Positions 45,330 through 56,532 of a stretch of DNA of 64,000 nucleotides are shown one piece after another. A program made the translations under genes and the position numbers. The notes beneath the pieces were generated by a model. It was given only the letters and a program-made list of their open reading frames with translations, did no database searches and had not been told where the DNA came from. The stretch comes from Isoetes taiwanensis (taxonomy: Eukaryota > Streptophyta > Lycopodiopsida > Isoetales > Isoetaceae): assembly GCA_021234155.1 (NCBI GenBank), contig JAJEKV010000019.1, positions 3,076,356-3,140,355 of the forward strand. The letters are read 5' to 3'. The stretch's first letter is position 1; every line of letters starts with the position of its first letter.

Positions 45330-45545
45330 CCTACCAACGCTACAGGCAGCTTTAGGGATATTCTCCAAGCTATTCCTAGGGACCAGCGAGAACAGTTACG
45401 TAAGGAGAAAGCTTGTTATAGGTGTTTCCGACCAGGCCACCGTATGCGGAGTGTCCTTTTATTACCCGTGACGGTCCAAGTCGCTTTAGCCGACATGGAT
45501 TGGGAAGAACCACCAATGCCGGCGAGGAGGACGCTACCGATTATA
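45330..45545 (+). pseudogene. gag: gag of element A, C-terminal part with zinc knuckle
   Basis: Starts at the right edge of element B, in phase with the left part: TNATGSFRDILQAIPRDQRE, then the knuckle CYRCFRPGHR (about 45415). The last ligands of the CCHC motif are displaced by an indel, compared with CFRCFQPGHRTNNC in element 1. Confidence 0.8.
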
Positions 45546-45559
45546 TCACAGTGAGTCTC

Positions 45560-46900
45560 ATATTTTCGCTGCTATTGAGACGGGCCAAGCCAACCAACAG
45601 CCCATTGTAATCTCTACGGTGGGTCAGATAGATTGTAAACCTTTTGTCATTCTTATGGATACCGTAGTACTCATAACTTTGCATCTCCTAGAATGGCGTA
45701 AGCCTTACAGATTACACCTCTTAAGTCTAAGCCACGTCCGCCACGCTTGGCGGTGGTGCCATACGCCACACTCTGGCCTACATCAATTTTGAATATTCGC
45801 TACCGGGGAGCACCGGTTGCTCTCTGGCGAAATAATGGATATTGGTCGATATGATCTCATTGTGGGGATGGAATTCTTGTCACGCTAAAGCCAACATTGA
45901 TCAAATCGAGAAACGAGAAGTCACTTTCAATGCGCCAATGGAGCCCGAAAGTTACGATAGCGTAAGCCGCTTAACCCTATTATGCAATGCATTTCCTTCG
46001 CCAATTGCATAGGGCTCTCGTGAAGTCACAAGTTACAGGCATGATCCGACTTGCTTCATGGAAGCCAAGCCTAAACAGATGAGGCCCTTGATGCCTTACC
46101 TCCAAAGAATAGCCGCAATTTTTTCGGAATATCATGATCTTTTTCCTGATGAAATCCAGCGGCTACCACCTTTCAGGGGTGTGGAATGTGAAATTACTTT
46201 GGAACCGGCACGGCCTACCAAGAAGGCCCCGTAGATCGATGAGTCTCCCCAGAAAGTTAACTCCAGCTTAAGACACGCCTGCGAACTCCTTAAGTTAGGC
46301 TTCATCAGCCTAGTGTATTACCCTTTGGAGCCCCAATACTTTTGTTAAGAAAAAGGATGGCACCATGCGAATGTGCATTGATTACCGCCAACTAAATAAG
46401 CATACCATTAAGAATCGCTATGCTTTACCAAGGGCCGACGATCTTATGGATCAGTTGCAAGGGGCTAAATATTTCTCCAAGATTGATCTTCGCCGGTTAT
46501 CACCGATACGAATTAAGGAGGATGACATCCATAAGTCTCGCTTTTCGACTTTCGTTACGCCATTATGAATTTACAAAGATGCCATTTGGTCTAACCAATG
46601 CGCCGCCACCTTTATGCGCCTTTATGAATGATGTCTTCCGTGAATATCTCGATGACTTTGTTGTTATCTTCTTTGACGATATCCCCGATATATAGTAAGA
46701 CATTGGAAGATCATGCACGCACCTTCGCTTTCGCATTGCAAAAGCCGCGGCGACATCGTTGTTTGCCAAGTTCTCTAAGTGTCGCTTTGCCACCACCAAG
46801 GTGGACTATTTGGGTCATATTGTATCCGGCAGATGGCATAGCTACTGACCCAAATCTAAAATCGAGACAGCTTAAAGAATGGCCCATTCCAACCAACGTG
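45560..46900 (+). pseudogene. pol: Protease and reverse transcriptase of element A (broken)
   Basis: Protease: PFVILMDT (about 45640), with the catalytic DTG split by a shift, and MDIGRYDLIVGMEFLSR (45835-45885). [22 protein letters not shown] (about 46350-46408), [38 protein letters not shown], then VVIFFDDI (about 46660-46683), the catalytic motif. Single-base shifts occur near 45660, 46330, 46495, 46555 and 46680. Confidence 0.8.
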
Positions 46901-47097
46901 TTCCGAGGTTCAGAGTTTCCTCGGCTTGGCCGGTACCACCGTAAATTTGTCAAGGATTTTGCCAAGCTTGTCGCACCTCCTCTTACCGATCGACCAAGCA
47001 TGACAAAGTCGTGATTGGATGGCCCATTGAAAGACAAGGTCCGTGACCGGCTTCCCAAATTTTAAAGGATGCTCTAACCACAGCTCCTGTCCTTACA

Positions 47098-47853
47098 ATG
47101 CCGGATCCTGAAAAGGATAAATGGGTTGCTACAGATGCTAGTAAAATAGCTACTGGGGGTGTTCTAATGCAAGAGGGGCGAGTAATTGCTTATGACTCCC
47201 GAAAAATGAATGATGCCGAGCAACGATATCCTACGCATGACCAGGAGTTGCTTGCGGTTGTACGTGCCTTGTGTATTTGGCGGCATTATCTACTTGGAAG
47301 GCGATTTCAGTTAGACACTGATCACCAAAGCCTCCAATATATTTTTACGCAACCCCATCTCAATTTGAGACAAAGACGATGGATGGAATTCCTGGAAGAA
47401 TATGATTTTGAGGTCATTTATAAACCGGGTAAGCATAATGTGGTTGCTGACGCCCTTTCTAGACATCCATTAGTCACTCGCACGCATTGTAATGCTATCT
47501 CCATGCTCTGTAGTGAGTTTGGGAAACAGATTCAACAAACCCTTCCTACGGATCCAGAATTCCAGGAAGTATGGCAGAGTCTATGTAAAGAAGCCAGAAC
47601 GGATAAGGAGAGAGACACCTTCCGACACTATAAGAAGGAGGGTGAACTCCTTTATTATAAGGACAAGTTGTGTGTTCCTGAGACATCTGGAGTTCGGAAA
47701 CTCATTCTCTATGATACACATAATAGTCCAATCGCAGGACATGCGGGCTTTATGAAAACGTATTTCAAAAATCCGCCCAGCCTATTTCTGGCGTGCATGA
47801 AAAGCACATTGCCAACTACATTGGGCGCTGCTGGGCGAAAACGAAAAGCGTAA
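47098..47853 (+). pseudogene. pol: RNase H and integrase N-terminus of element A
   Basis: An open stretch of 251 codons. RNase [54 protein letters not shown], and the tether [19 protein letters not shown]. Integrase N-terminus: LILYDTHNSPIAGHAGFMKT, the first His pair of the HHCC module; the Cys pair is lost after a shift near 47780. It is the best-preserved pol segment of this element. Confidence 0.85.
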
Positions 47854-47856
47854 CAG

Positions 47857-49028
47857 TTGCGTATTCCGGGTGAATTGCAACCCCTCGACGTACCCAATGC
47901 CAAGTGGGAAGTTATTACCATGGATTTTATCGTGGGGCTTCCGCATCATCTTAAGGGGTTTGATGCCTTAATGGTAGTGGTCGACAAACTTTCTAAAATG
48001 GCACATTTCTTGCCATGTCGTACCACGGATATCGCATTGAATACTGCCTTGCTTTTCACAAGGGAAGTTTTCCGTTTACATGGGATGCCCCGTACCATTA
48101 TCTCAGATCGGGATCCCAAGTTTGTTAGTGCATTCGGAAGGATTTCTTTAGCACTATACGCACTAAGCTTGCTATGAGCACGACTTTTATCACCCTCGTA
48201 TTGACGCCGGCCGGACCGAACGCACCAATCGCATTATTGAAGATATGTCGCGTAACTATATCCGGAACAAACAAATTTCAATGGGCGCGCACTATATTTA
48301 TTTGGTGGAGTTTGCCTACAACAAGCTAAAATGTGAGTTTTCTAAGATGTCTCCTTTTATGATCAATCATGGCTATCAATGCCTTACACCGCATTAATTG
48401 GCATAATCCGGGTCTCAAGGTGGAGGTTTCAAAGAATTGCTTGCCGATATGCAAGGCTTAGTTGAGGAGGTTCGAGCATATTTGTTAGTCGCGAGAGCTC
48501 GGCAAAAGAGTCTAGCAGATCGGCACCGCATAATTCCCCGACAGTTTCAAGTTGATGACTCCGTTTGGCTTAAGATAAAGGTGAAGCAAGCCAAGCTTAA
48601 AATTGGCAATCAGAAGAAGTTGCACCTAGATGGGCGGGCCCGCTGATAACGGAACGGATAGGGCCTCGTGCCTACCGGTTGGATCTACCCGACATCTAAA
48701 GATCCATAAAGTCTTCCACGTAAGTCTTCTCAAGAAGCATCATCCGCATCCGGAAGAGGTACTTGATACACCAACACTTCGAAATGATCAAGATCGGGCT
48801 TGGAGATTGTTCCGAAGCTCTACTTGATCGCGGCTTATAAACAAACTCGCCAACGCAGATTTTACAATATCCGGTCAAGTGGAAACATTTACCCACGAGA
48901 GGACGCCGACATGGGTCCTTAAGGATTTGGATAAGACTTACCCAAACTTTATGAAGGAATGCCATGGCCGCACCATCCACGATGACATCATCTCCAACTC
49001 GGATGGTAAGCAGAATGTTATAGTGTGA
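47857..49028 (+). pseudogene. pol: Integrase core, GPY/F module and chromodomain of element A (broken)
   Basis: Core: WEVITMDFIVGLPHHLKGFD and VVVDKLSKMAHFLPC (47905-48020), ISDRDPKFVSAF (about 48101), ERTNRIIEDM-like sequence near 48215. GPY/F-type region: VWLKIKVKQAKLKIGNQKK, then LKIHKVFHVSLLKKHHPHPE (about 48695-48755). The chromodomain remains as VKWKHLP (about 48877), DADMGP/TWVLKDLDKTYPNF-type sequence and HDDIISNSDGKQNVIV to the stop at 49026-49028. Shifts at about 48165, 48640, 48820 and 48895. Confidence 0.8.
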
Positions 49029-49596
49029 CAGGGGTCATACGAGTGTGACCCTCCAGGGGTCATGGAAGGGGTTGGGGATTTAGGCATCCTAGGTGGGAAA
49101 CTGGGCATGAAGGCATTCCTGATAGGACGCAATCGTCTGCGGCTATGATTGGACTAAGGCCCTTCCTTACGCCGAGATGCATGCAAGCCCTAGACATGAT
49201 AGGACCCTTGCATTCATATTTCATTTTCTTTAAGGGGGTGGTCCCTTCAACCACATTACTTAACTTAATTCTTAACACAAACCGACGTCTTCTGCAGGCC
49301 AGTAGGAGGTACCCTTGAGCTGCCGAAGACTAGAGGCCTTGTCTTATGGGCCACACTGTGTTTTGGATTCGATTTGTTTTTATCCTTGTATTTGGAAGTG
49401 GTTTTCGTTTAAACTTGTGTTTTTGAAGTGGATTTGGTTTTAAACTATCTTAAAGGAATACTCTTAATGGGACGTCTTGTCCTATTGTTTATCGTATGTA
49501 AACCTTCGTTATTTTCATAAATAAGTACTTTTGTTTTTTACTCTTCTCTTCACTAACTCTAATGCTGAGGACAACATTAATTCAAGGGGGGGAGAA
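49029..49596. other. 3' untranslated region of element A with polypurine tract
   Basis: No coding content. Contains GTTTTCGTTTAAACTTGTGT-type repeats (49380-49450) and ends TTCAAGGGGGGGAGAA directly before the 3' LTR. Confidence 0.65.
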
Positions 49597-51138
49597 TGTG
49601 ACGTTCCAGGCATTTATACGGTATATGTATGCATGTCAGGACACATCACTGAGATATAAGGGGGTAATTGTCTAAGTGGAAGTCAACCACAATGGTTTTA
49701 TTTAGCTATGTTAATAAATCCATTGTGGATAATTATAAAGTATTTGGCCTAATTGCCCTAATTAAGCTAAATTAGTTAATTAGCACCAACAAGGGGGCGC
49801 CACCTGGCCCAAATCGATTGGCCAGGGGACCTTCCATTTTGGGCCTAGGAAAAGGGGTCCCGCCCCATTTTGACTCCCAAATTCAATTCCCGAGCTAAGG
49901 AGGAGCAGCAGTTATCAGCCAAGCTTGAGTTATCATCAACCACCCGCTAGCATAGTGTGATGGACCCATACCGAGACCATGGCTCCAGCCAGGACACGGG
50001 TTAGTATGTAGATAGCTTGGTTTTCCTAGTTAGTCATAGGATTAACCCTTGTTTGAGTAGGTGAATGGTTAATCTCTATTTTATGTTCTATTCAAGTTAT
50101 GGATGGATGGATGGATGTATTAGCTTAGTTCTTTCCGTTCCTATGGTGTTGTATGGGCTGAAGGGGTGGGTAGAAACCTAAAGGCCATCTAGCAAAGAGA
50201 GATGCTCCTAGATAGAACCCCTAAAACCCCCTTATGCTACAGGCACAAGAGCCTACCCGGCCGGATGCTATGATGTGGTTCACACCAAACAACGGGTATG
50301 GAGGTGAATCGGGTGGGGTCCCGCCTAAGCTACTCACGGGACTCCTACAATGTGCTAGACCTATAGCCAGTCACTGTGTGTAGGCTGGGTATGGGTCTGA
50401 CACTCCATGGGCCGGAGGGCGGGAGCCTCTAGGGCCCACAGGCTCGAACGGGTTGGTGAGTGACCTTTAGATTTAGGGGAGTACGTGGTGCGGATGGGGG
50501 TCACCGAGGGGCACGTATCCTCTAGCGCACCAGGGATCCGCCATACCCGGGAGGGGACGCCCCCGACCTGCCTCATCGGACCGGGGAGATGTAACCCGGA
50601 GTAGTCCTGAAGGGTGATTCCTTGGGATTGCGTTTCCGGAGGGCTACAAGCACGTCATAGCATGATACAGCCTATCTGCAAAGTGTGCACAGGAGGGGCG
50701 GATGGAGTGGACAACCCTAGCCATTGTCTTATGCCAGCCAACGCCATGTTATATCTCTCGATACGTTGATATCTTGAGACCCCGGCCGCCGCTGATCCCT
50801 TGGAGTCTGAGCCCGGGGTAGTGCCTGTTCTTGTGTTGTTTCATGTTGTTATGTATGGATTATCTCTGCCATGTTGATGAGGATGGGCCACCCTTCGTGG
50901 TGGTATATTATTTGCATTATGATTGGATGCTAACGTATATGTATGCTTCCGCTGTCATAGGATTTCCCCATAGAGGACGTGGGGCGAATGACACCTCCGT
51001 GATCCTCGCCCGGATACTTGGCCATCCCGAGTAGTCCGAACATGACGGAGGGCCTTGCCGTGGTGATTTAGTCGCCATGGGAGGGGAAGTCCCGTATCTA
51101 TACGATGGGAGCATCGTATGGATTCTGGGAGCGTCACA
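49597..51138 (+). repeat. 3' LTR of element A
   Basis: 1542 bases, TGTGACG to CGTCACA. It matches 27192-28752 as described there. Followed by TCCCC (51139-51143), the second copy of the target duplication, and then by the interrupted transposase gene. Confidence 0.93.
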
Positions 51139-52310
51139 TCCCCCAAGTTGGCTGTGAAATGAGCTCTGCAATGTCCTCCCTCTTCGGCTCTTTCCTCCCT
51201 TTGCTAACCATGTAAGAAGATCTCAATCTTTTGAAGGCTGCCTTGAATGGTGCAAAACATGCAACATCCAAAGGTTGTAACCTATGTGATGTGTGGGGTG
51301 GAGGTAGGGCAAAATGTATGCCCATTTCCTTAGCTGCCAAAATAACTTCCAGCTCCACATGGCTGCCATGGCCATCCAATATTATCAGGTGTGGCCTTGA
51401 TGGAGATATTCCACCAGGAAACCTAGTAACAAAATGTGACAACCAAGACTTGAACAATTTTGTTGTCATCCAGAGGGCTGGACAGCTTGAATTGCCCTTT
51501 CCTCACATCTGGCAATGTTATCTTGCCTCATCCGAGTGCCCTTGAAAATGTATAAATTAGGTGTCTTAAACCCTTCAGCATTTACACATACCAGTATTGT
51601 AACCCATTTCCTATTATTCATGACAACCTCATTTACCCTGTTCTCCCCTTTCCTACCTATGATCTTCATGCCCTTCACCTTCCCAGCTTGGATGCCAGTC
51701 TCATCAGCATTCCAGATCCTAGAGGCCGGGAAATCGAACTCGTCGTAGATTTGTCTCAGACCAGCATAGAAGTTATCTAGATTCTCTTGTGTCATAGCAC
51801 GAGCCCGAGCAATATCTAATGTCTCTGCACTTCTTAATGCAACCTCTGGATGCCTTTGTTTGAACAGCTTCCACCATTTACTCCCGTGAACCGCCAAAAG
51901 TCCGAGTTGCCCCTTCCATAGCCATCTCAGGTCGCCCTTTCTTTGACAAATCGAGAGTAACCCCATTCCCTGCTTTCTACGGAGAGTGCCCGGTTGACTA
52001 ACTCTTCCTCTTGTAAGTCGTTAAATTTGTGGATTACCGGTTTGCTTATGAGTTATACTGCCATACGGCCATCCCTTATTGTTGATTACGGGATTCCGGA
52101 CCTTCTAGATGCCTCTCTAACGGATATACCATACTCACTTACCTCATCCAAGATGTACGCCATTTGATCTTGATCCTTTGCCCTCGTTTGCTTGGCCTCC
52201 TTGGCATTGTGGGAGATGCAAGATCGATTTGTGGTGCCCGCGCTTCCTCCTTGATCAAGAATCTTTCGTTTCCTTGATGTAGGTACTCTATTCTTTGGCT
52301 TCACCATCGT
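51139..52310 (-). pseudogene. pogo/Tigger-like DDE transposase, N-terminal and catalytic part
   Basis: Read from 52307: MVKPKNRVPTSRKRK, then a psq-type helix-turn-helix (MAYILDEVSEYGISVREASR, SGIP; 52160-52090). A broken CENP-B-like region lies at about 51960-52080. The DDE_1 core follows: SRIWNADETGIQAGKVKG (about 51725-51670), VNEVVMNNRKWVTILVCVNA, LIILDGHGSHVELEVI (about 51390-51345), LPPPHTSHRLQPLDVACFAP (about 51307-51248). These give the Asp residues in NADETG, LDGHGSH and QPLDV expected of the family. Frameshifts near 51470 and 51970. Element A cuts it after ELISQPTWG, and the C-terminus resumes at 27191. Confidence 0.8.
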
Positions 52311-53107
52311 CCCCTCTCCGACCTCTTGTGGAAACCATGTCTGTTATTGTGCTCCTCACAGCCTGATATCGATAAACTTGAAATTTGGAAGTGGCAGTTG
52401 CCTTTTATTCTGTTGGGAGCCATAGCGGGAGCTTGGTATTTAAATTGGGCTTGATGTCGAGTGCTCTCGGAATGAAGTGAATTCAAGCAAGGCATTGAAT
52501 TCTACTTTCGAATCGATATGATCAGTATTCTTAACACAACCACGAGTGTGAACATCTGTTCCACAATTGTGGACACCAATTACACGACGGCGGGAAGTAG
52601 GGCTTCACGTAATGCGGATCTCTGTTGCACAACTATGGAGAACAGATGCACGACAACTGGCAACTGGCCTAATGCATCGCGTAGCCCTGTTGCAGTTGTA
52701 GGCACCCCATTTGTATGGCCCGGGTACCGGGGCTAACGATAATCCACGGGGCCATCACGCCTACGGGGCGTCCACATAATGTCAACGGGTCACACACGTG
52801 GTGAAGCCGAGCCTCTATCCCACGGTAGAAGGCGGTCGGCATGACCGCATGGCGTCGGCGTTAGGTGCGGCGGGGTGAATCGTGCTTTCCAGGGCAGTCA
52901 CGATAGGAGGCAACCATACCCTATGAAATGAAATATTGCAAGTTTTATATTGTTCTGAAATATTTAGATTAAAGTTAGCTTCGTTGGAAAGGTTTCATCT
53001 CATCCACAATGCATCGCCCATAAAAGTATTTTGTAGTTTTTCCTATTTCAAAAAGCATTGTCTAGAAGAGACTGATAACGGGTCCCATCTTCTCTGTTGC
53101 ATTAGGA
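52311..53107. other. Intergenic DNA between transposase and ATG12
   Basis: Holds a three-unit 66-bp repeat (see separate entry) and a GC-rich patch at 52700-52910 with CACGCCTACGGGGCGTCC. The last 180 bases are AT-rich and should contain the ATG12 promoter and 5' UTR; I see no clear TATA box. Confidence 0.4.
52556..52712. repeat. 66-bp minisatellite, about 2.4 units
   Basis: CTGTTCCACAATTGTGG (52556), CTGTTGCACAACTATGG (52622) and CTGTTGCAGTTGTAGG (52687) start successive units, each followed by a CACGAC-type block and CTTCACGTAATGC or CCTAATGCATCGC. Period 66 then 65. Confidence 0.65.
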
Positions 53108-54192
53108 ATGGCAGAAAGTTCTTCGTCGTCACAGATATCCTCTTCCGTCTCTAAAGGTTGGTTTAGCATCTAAATCTTGGTGCAAATTATGATATTACAT
53201 GACAATTGTTTAGTCGTCGTGCTATTTAGGGCAACCGGAGATGCCCCCATACTCAAACAGTCCAAGTTTAAGGTGATTCGTTTTTGCTTCAGAGCTAAAC
53301 TCTGTTTTTTTTTTTATTATTTCTCGAATATATAAGTTACTGCTGTTTTAGAACTAATGATGCCTTCAATGGACTACTTTTCAGATCGGAGGTGCAGAGA
53401 AGTTTGCAAAGGTCATTGATTTTCTTCGCAAACAATTACATCGTGATAGTGTGGTGAGTATTGCAATATATTATGATGTTCTTTTCTTTTTACTTTACCC
53501 TTGATGCGCGTCTCTTAGCAATGCTTTTTCGCCTTATAACTGTTGAATGATCTCTATTCTTCCTAGCGTGACCCCAGAAAAACAACTATTGAAAGTAAAA
53601 CAATATTTGGTACTGTGAATGAGTCAGTTCAAATGTCTGCTGCAAGACAGCCAGGCAGACTGACATGAAAATTTCCAAGCGCGGAAGGATCCTTGAGGTT
53701 TTGAGTTTAACTTATCATTTGATCTGTCCTTTGCCAGCTAATGATACAGTTCTTGAAATAATTGCCATAATCCTTATGCTCTTCTTCCTCATAGAACATC
53801 TTATATTTTTTCGACGATTCTTGAAATGGTTGCCATAATCCTCATTGTCTTCTTCCTCACTATCATCATTTTTATTAAATGCATTAATGATGCATTTTCC
53901 ATGTCTTGGTTTAGCACCGTATCACTAATTTAATTCTGATTTGGCTTCTAAGGAAATATAATAGTTAGCATGGTTGTGTTGCTTTATTGGCAGTTCGTTT
54001 ACATAAACAGCGCCTTCTCTCCAAACCCTGATGAACTTGTTTCTGATCTATTTGAGGTATGTTTTCTTTTCCTGTTTTAGTTCATAAAGACTTTGATTGC
54101 TAAGGCTTACCAAGTTGTTTTACTGATTACAGAACTTTGGAATAGACGGCAAGCTTGTGGTAAATTATGCATGCTCTGTGGCTTGGGGCTAA
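53108..54192 (+). CDS. ATG12: Autophagy ubiquitin-like protein ATG12, five exons
   Basis: Exons 53108-53156, 53214-53272, 53385-53453, 53994-54056 and 54133-54192 join to 300 bases, 99 codons plus stop; all introns are GT...AG. The protein starts [16 protein letters not shown] and then follows plant ATG12 throughout: [73 protein letters not shown]. It ends on the C-terminal Gly used for conjugation to ATG5 through ATG7 and ATG10; the ATG12-ATG5 conjugate acts as the E3-like factor for ATG8 lipidation on forming autophagosomes. Length matches the compact plant proteins (about 95 residues). No damage seen. Start chosen because the first exon's phase (one base over) fits the next exon exactly. 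Confidence 0.95.
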
Positions 54193-54498
54193 AGGAGGTC
54201 AGAAATCATTGGTCATTCAAATACGTGTAGTTGGAATCTAGAGAATAGAGTTCAGTTAAATGTGTGGATGTTTGGGGCACTTTAAAGCAGCAAAAAAGAA
54301 GCTGTTATTTACAGCAATCTGATACTTTAGTTTTGCGCTATGTTGATATCAAAGGAAATTTTGTGTCTGAATATATCAACCCACTTCTTATTTCAAAGAA
54401 AAGAAACCATACGACTCTAATACTTGTGCCGAAACATTTCAATCCCTTTTGTAGGAAAAAACAAATGCAAAACAAGAGGTTTGTAATAGTTCCAGAGC

Positions 54499-56532
54499 TT
54501 GCAGTATCAGATATGCTTGGTGTTCATTTTTTTTCATATCCTTCCACATCAAGTTCACCACATCAAGTTCAGCACATCCATGATGTTGTGCACAATGATA
54601 ATCAGAAGGTTATCCAGCTCGTTGCAAGCTTTTGATCCTGCTAATGCTTATATGGAAGCTTTCTTGAGTCGAGTGCAAAACTGCATCAAACTAGAGTCCA
54701 TAGCAATGGGTAAGCATGTCCATGCCTGCGTCATGAAAAGTACACAGAAGTCAAATAGATTTATCCTAAGCACTCTTGTTGGCATGTATGCTAAGTGCAG
54801 GACTGTGGTTGATGCCAGGCAGGTCTTTGACAGGCTGTCTGGAAGAAATTTGGTTACCTGGACCATGATGATTAACACTTACGTTAAACTTGGGCATCCC
54901 AATGAAGCTCTTGTGCTTTTCCAACAGATGGAAGAAGAGGGTGTCAATCCAGATAAAGTGGCTTTTGTTTTAGCTCTCAATGCATGTTCCAGTTTGCAGA
55001 ATTTAGAATCAGGAAAGAAGATTCATGATCAGATACTGAGAGCTGGCTGCAAATCAAACTTGTATTTGGAGAATAGCCTTGTAGATATGTATGCTAAATG
55101 TGGGAGCATCGAAGACTCCCAGAACATCTTTGATAACATGTCCGAAAGAAATGTTGTTTCATGGAATGTGTTAATTGCTGGATATGTAGCTCATGGAAGA
55201 GGCCAGGAAGCACTGTTATTATATGACAAATTGCAGCACACAGGCATAAAACCAGACAAAGTGACCTTCCTTGCAGTTCTCAATGCATGTAGCAACGCAA
55301 CTTCTTTAAGGCATGGTCAAATGGTTCATTTGGAAATCGTAAAGTCTGGCTTCCACTCAGATGTATTTATTTCCAACACACTGATAGACATGTATAGTAA
55401 GTGCAGGAACATCGAAAAAGCAAGGTGGGTATTTGATGAGGTGTTTTTAAAAGATCTTGTTTCATGGAACGTCATGATTGCAGGTTATGTGACAAATGAA
55501 ATCACAGTGGAAGCGCTCAACCTTTTTAGGAAGATGCAATTGCAAGGTTATACTCCAAATGAAGTCACTTTTGTGAATGCTCTGAATGCGTGTGCCTTTG
55601 ATGCCATCTTTGAACATGGAAAACTGCTGCATTCTGAAATACTCGAGATCCGTTGCAGGATGAACATCTTTGTGAATAATACACTTGTTGATATGTATGC
55701 CAAGTGTGGGAGCATGGCAGATGCTCGGCAGGTGTTTGACAGAATGTTTATGCAAGATACTGTATCATGGAATGCAATTATCACAGGATATGTGCAATAT
55801 GGCGAGGGAATCAGGGCTCTGAGAGTTTTTAATCATATGCAAAGGTGTAATGTTAAGCCAGACACTGCAACGCTCCTCAACGTTCTTAGTGCATGTGCAA
55901 ACCTAGCAGCACTTGAACAAGGTAAGCAGATCCATGAGTATGTAAAGAGAAATGAATATGACAAACATCCATTTGTAGGAAATGCACTAATTGATATGTA
56001 TGCAAAATGTGGAGATATAGAGAATGCACATTGTTTCTTTAACAGACTGGTGAATCGGGATGTGATTTCATGGAATGCGATACTTTCAGGACATGCGCAG
56101 CAAGGCAACGCCAAGGAAGTACTCAGCCTTTTAGAACAAATGGGCAAGGAAGGCGTAAGGTCAAATGACATTACATATATTTGTATTTTATCAGCATGTG
56201 GCCATGGAGGTTTTGGAAATGAAGGCTGTCACTATTTTGAATTAATCAGTCAGGATCGTAACATCACATTATTAACAAGGCATTATGCATGCATGGTTGA
56301 CCTTCTTAGCCGATCTGGATGGGTGCATGAAGTAGCAGATTTTGTTGAGAACATGCCTTTCCTGCCCACTGTCAGCGTTTGGATGGCTTTTCTTAGCACC
56401 TCAAGTTTTCATGGCAGCGAGCATCATGCATGGGATGCATTAAAACACATTCTTAGATTGGAGCCACACAATGCTGCAGCCTTTATGCTACTATTAAACA
56501 TGTACATGACAACGAAAACTGCAGAAATGTAA
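54499..56532 (+). CDS. PLS-class pentatricopeptide-repeat protein
   Basis: An intronless frame of 677 codons. Repeats run from about residue 50 to 610, about five P-L-S triplets, marked by FILSTLVGMYAKCRTVVDAR, NSLVDMYAKCGSIEDSQ, NTLIDMYSKCRNIEKAR, NTLVDMYAKCGSMADAR and NALIDMYAKCGDIENAH, each followed by a VVSWN-type motif. The C-terminus enters an E1-type domain (SVWMAFLSTSSFHGSEHHAW, LRLEPHNAAAFMLLLNMYM) but stops at TTKTAEM, with no E2 or DYW. Internal Met codons at 54580 and 54595 (MIIRRLSSSLQAF) give a better organelle-targeting start. A separate frame (54264-54635) overlaps the beginning. Such proteins bind organelle RNA, usually for C-to-U editing; with no DYW it would need a partner deaminase. 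It lies about 300 bases after ATG12 on the same strand. Confidence 0.85.
   Translation: MQYQICLVFIFFHILPHQVHHIKFSTSMMLCTMIIRRLSSSLQAFDPANAYMEAFLSRVQNCIKLESIAMGKHVHACVMKSTQKSNRFILSTLVGMYAKCRTVVDARQVFDRLSGRNLVTWTMMINTYVKLGHPNEALVLFQQMEEEGVNPDKVAFVLALNACSSLQNLESGKKIHDQILRAGCKSNLYLENSLVDMYAKCGSIEDSQNIFDNMSERNVVSWNVLIAGYVAHGRGQEALLLYDKLQHTGIKPDKVTFLAVLNACSNATSLRHGQMVHLEIVKSGFHSDVFISNTLIDMYSKCRNIEKARWVFDEVFLKDLVSWNVMIAGYVTNEITVEALNLFRKMQLQGYTPNEVTFVNALNACAFDAIFEHGKLLHSEILEIRCRMNIFVNNTLVDMYAKCGSMADARQVFDRMFMQDTVSWNAIITGYVQYGEGIRALRVFNHMQRCNVKPDTATLLNVLSACANLAALEQGKQIHEYVKRNEYDKHPFVGNALIDMYAKCGDIENAHCFFNRLVNRDVISWNAILSGHAQQGNAKEVLSLLEQMGKEGVRSNDITYICILSACGHGGFGNEGCHYFELISQDRNITLLTRHYACMVDLLSRSGWVHEVADFVENMPFLPTVSVWMAFLSTSSFHGSEHHAWDALKHILRLEPHNAAAFMLLLNMYMTTKTAEM

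Larger units (their letters stand above)
27192..51138 (+). mobile_element. Element A: chromovirus carrying a histone H3-like gene, with nested element B
   Basis: LTRs at 27192-28752 and 49597-51138 share the inverted ends TGTGACG...CGTCACA and are flanked by the 5-bp duplication TCCCC (27187-27191 and 51139-51143). A tRNA-Met-type primer site follows the 5' LTR, and the purine tract TTCAAGGGGGGGAGAA precedes the 3' LTR. Without element B the element is about 12.9 kb, long for a chromovirus, because about 4.4 kb of extra coding sequence lies before gag: an unidentified ORF, an H3-like frame, a 351-aa ORF and an acidic ORF. Pol is broken at several points. Confidence 0.93.

Noticed and set aside
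52936-53154. Plus-strand frame overlapping ATG12 exon 1
   Set aside because: Lies in a different frame from the ATG12 start and has no recognisable content; exon structure explains the DNA.
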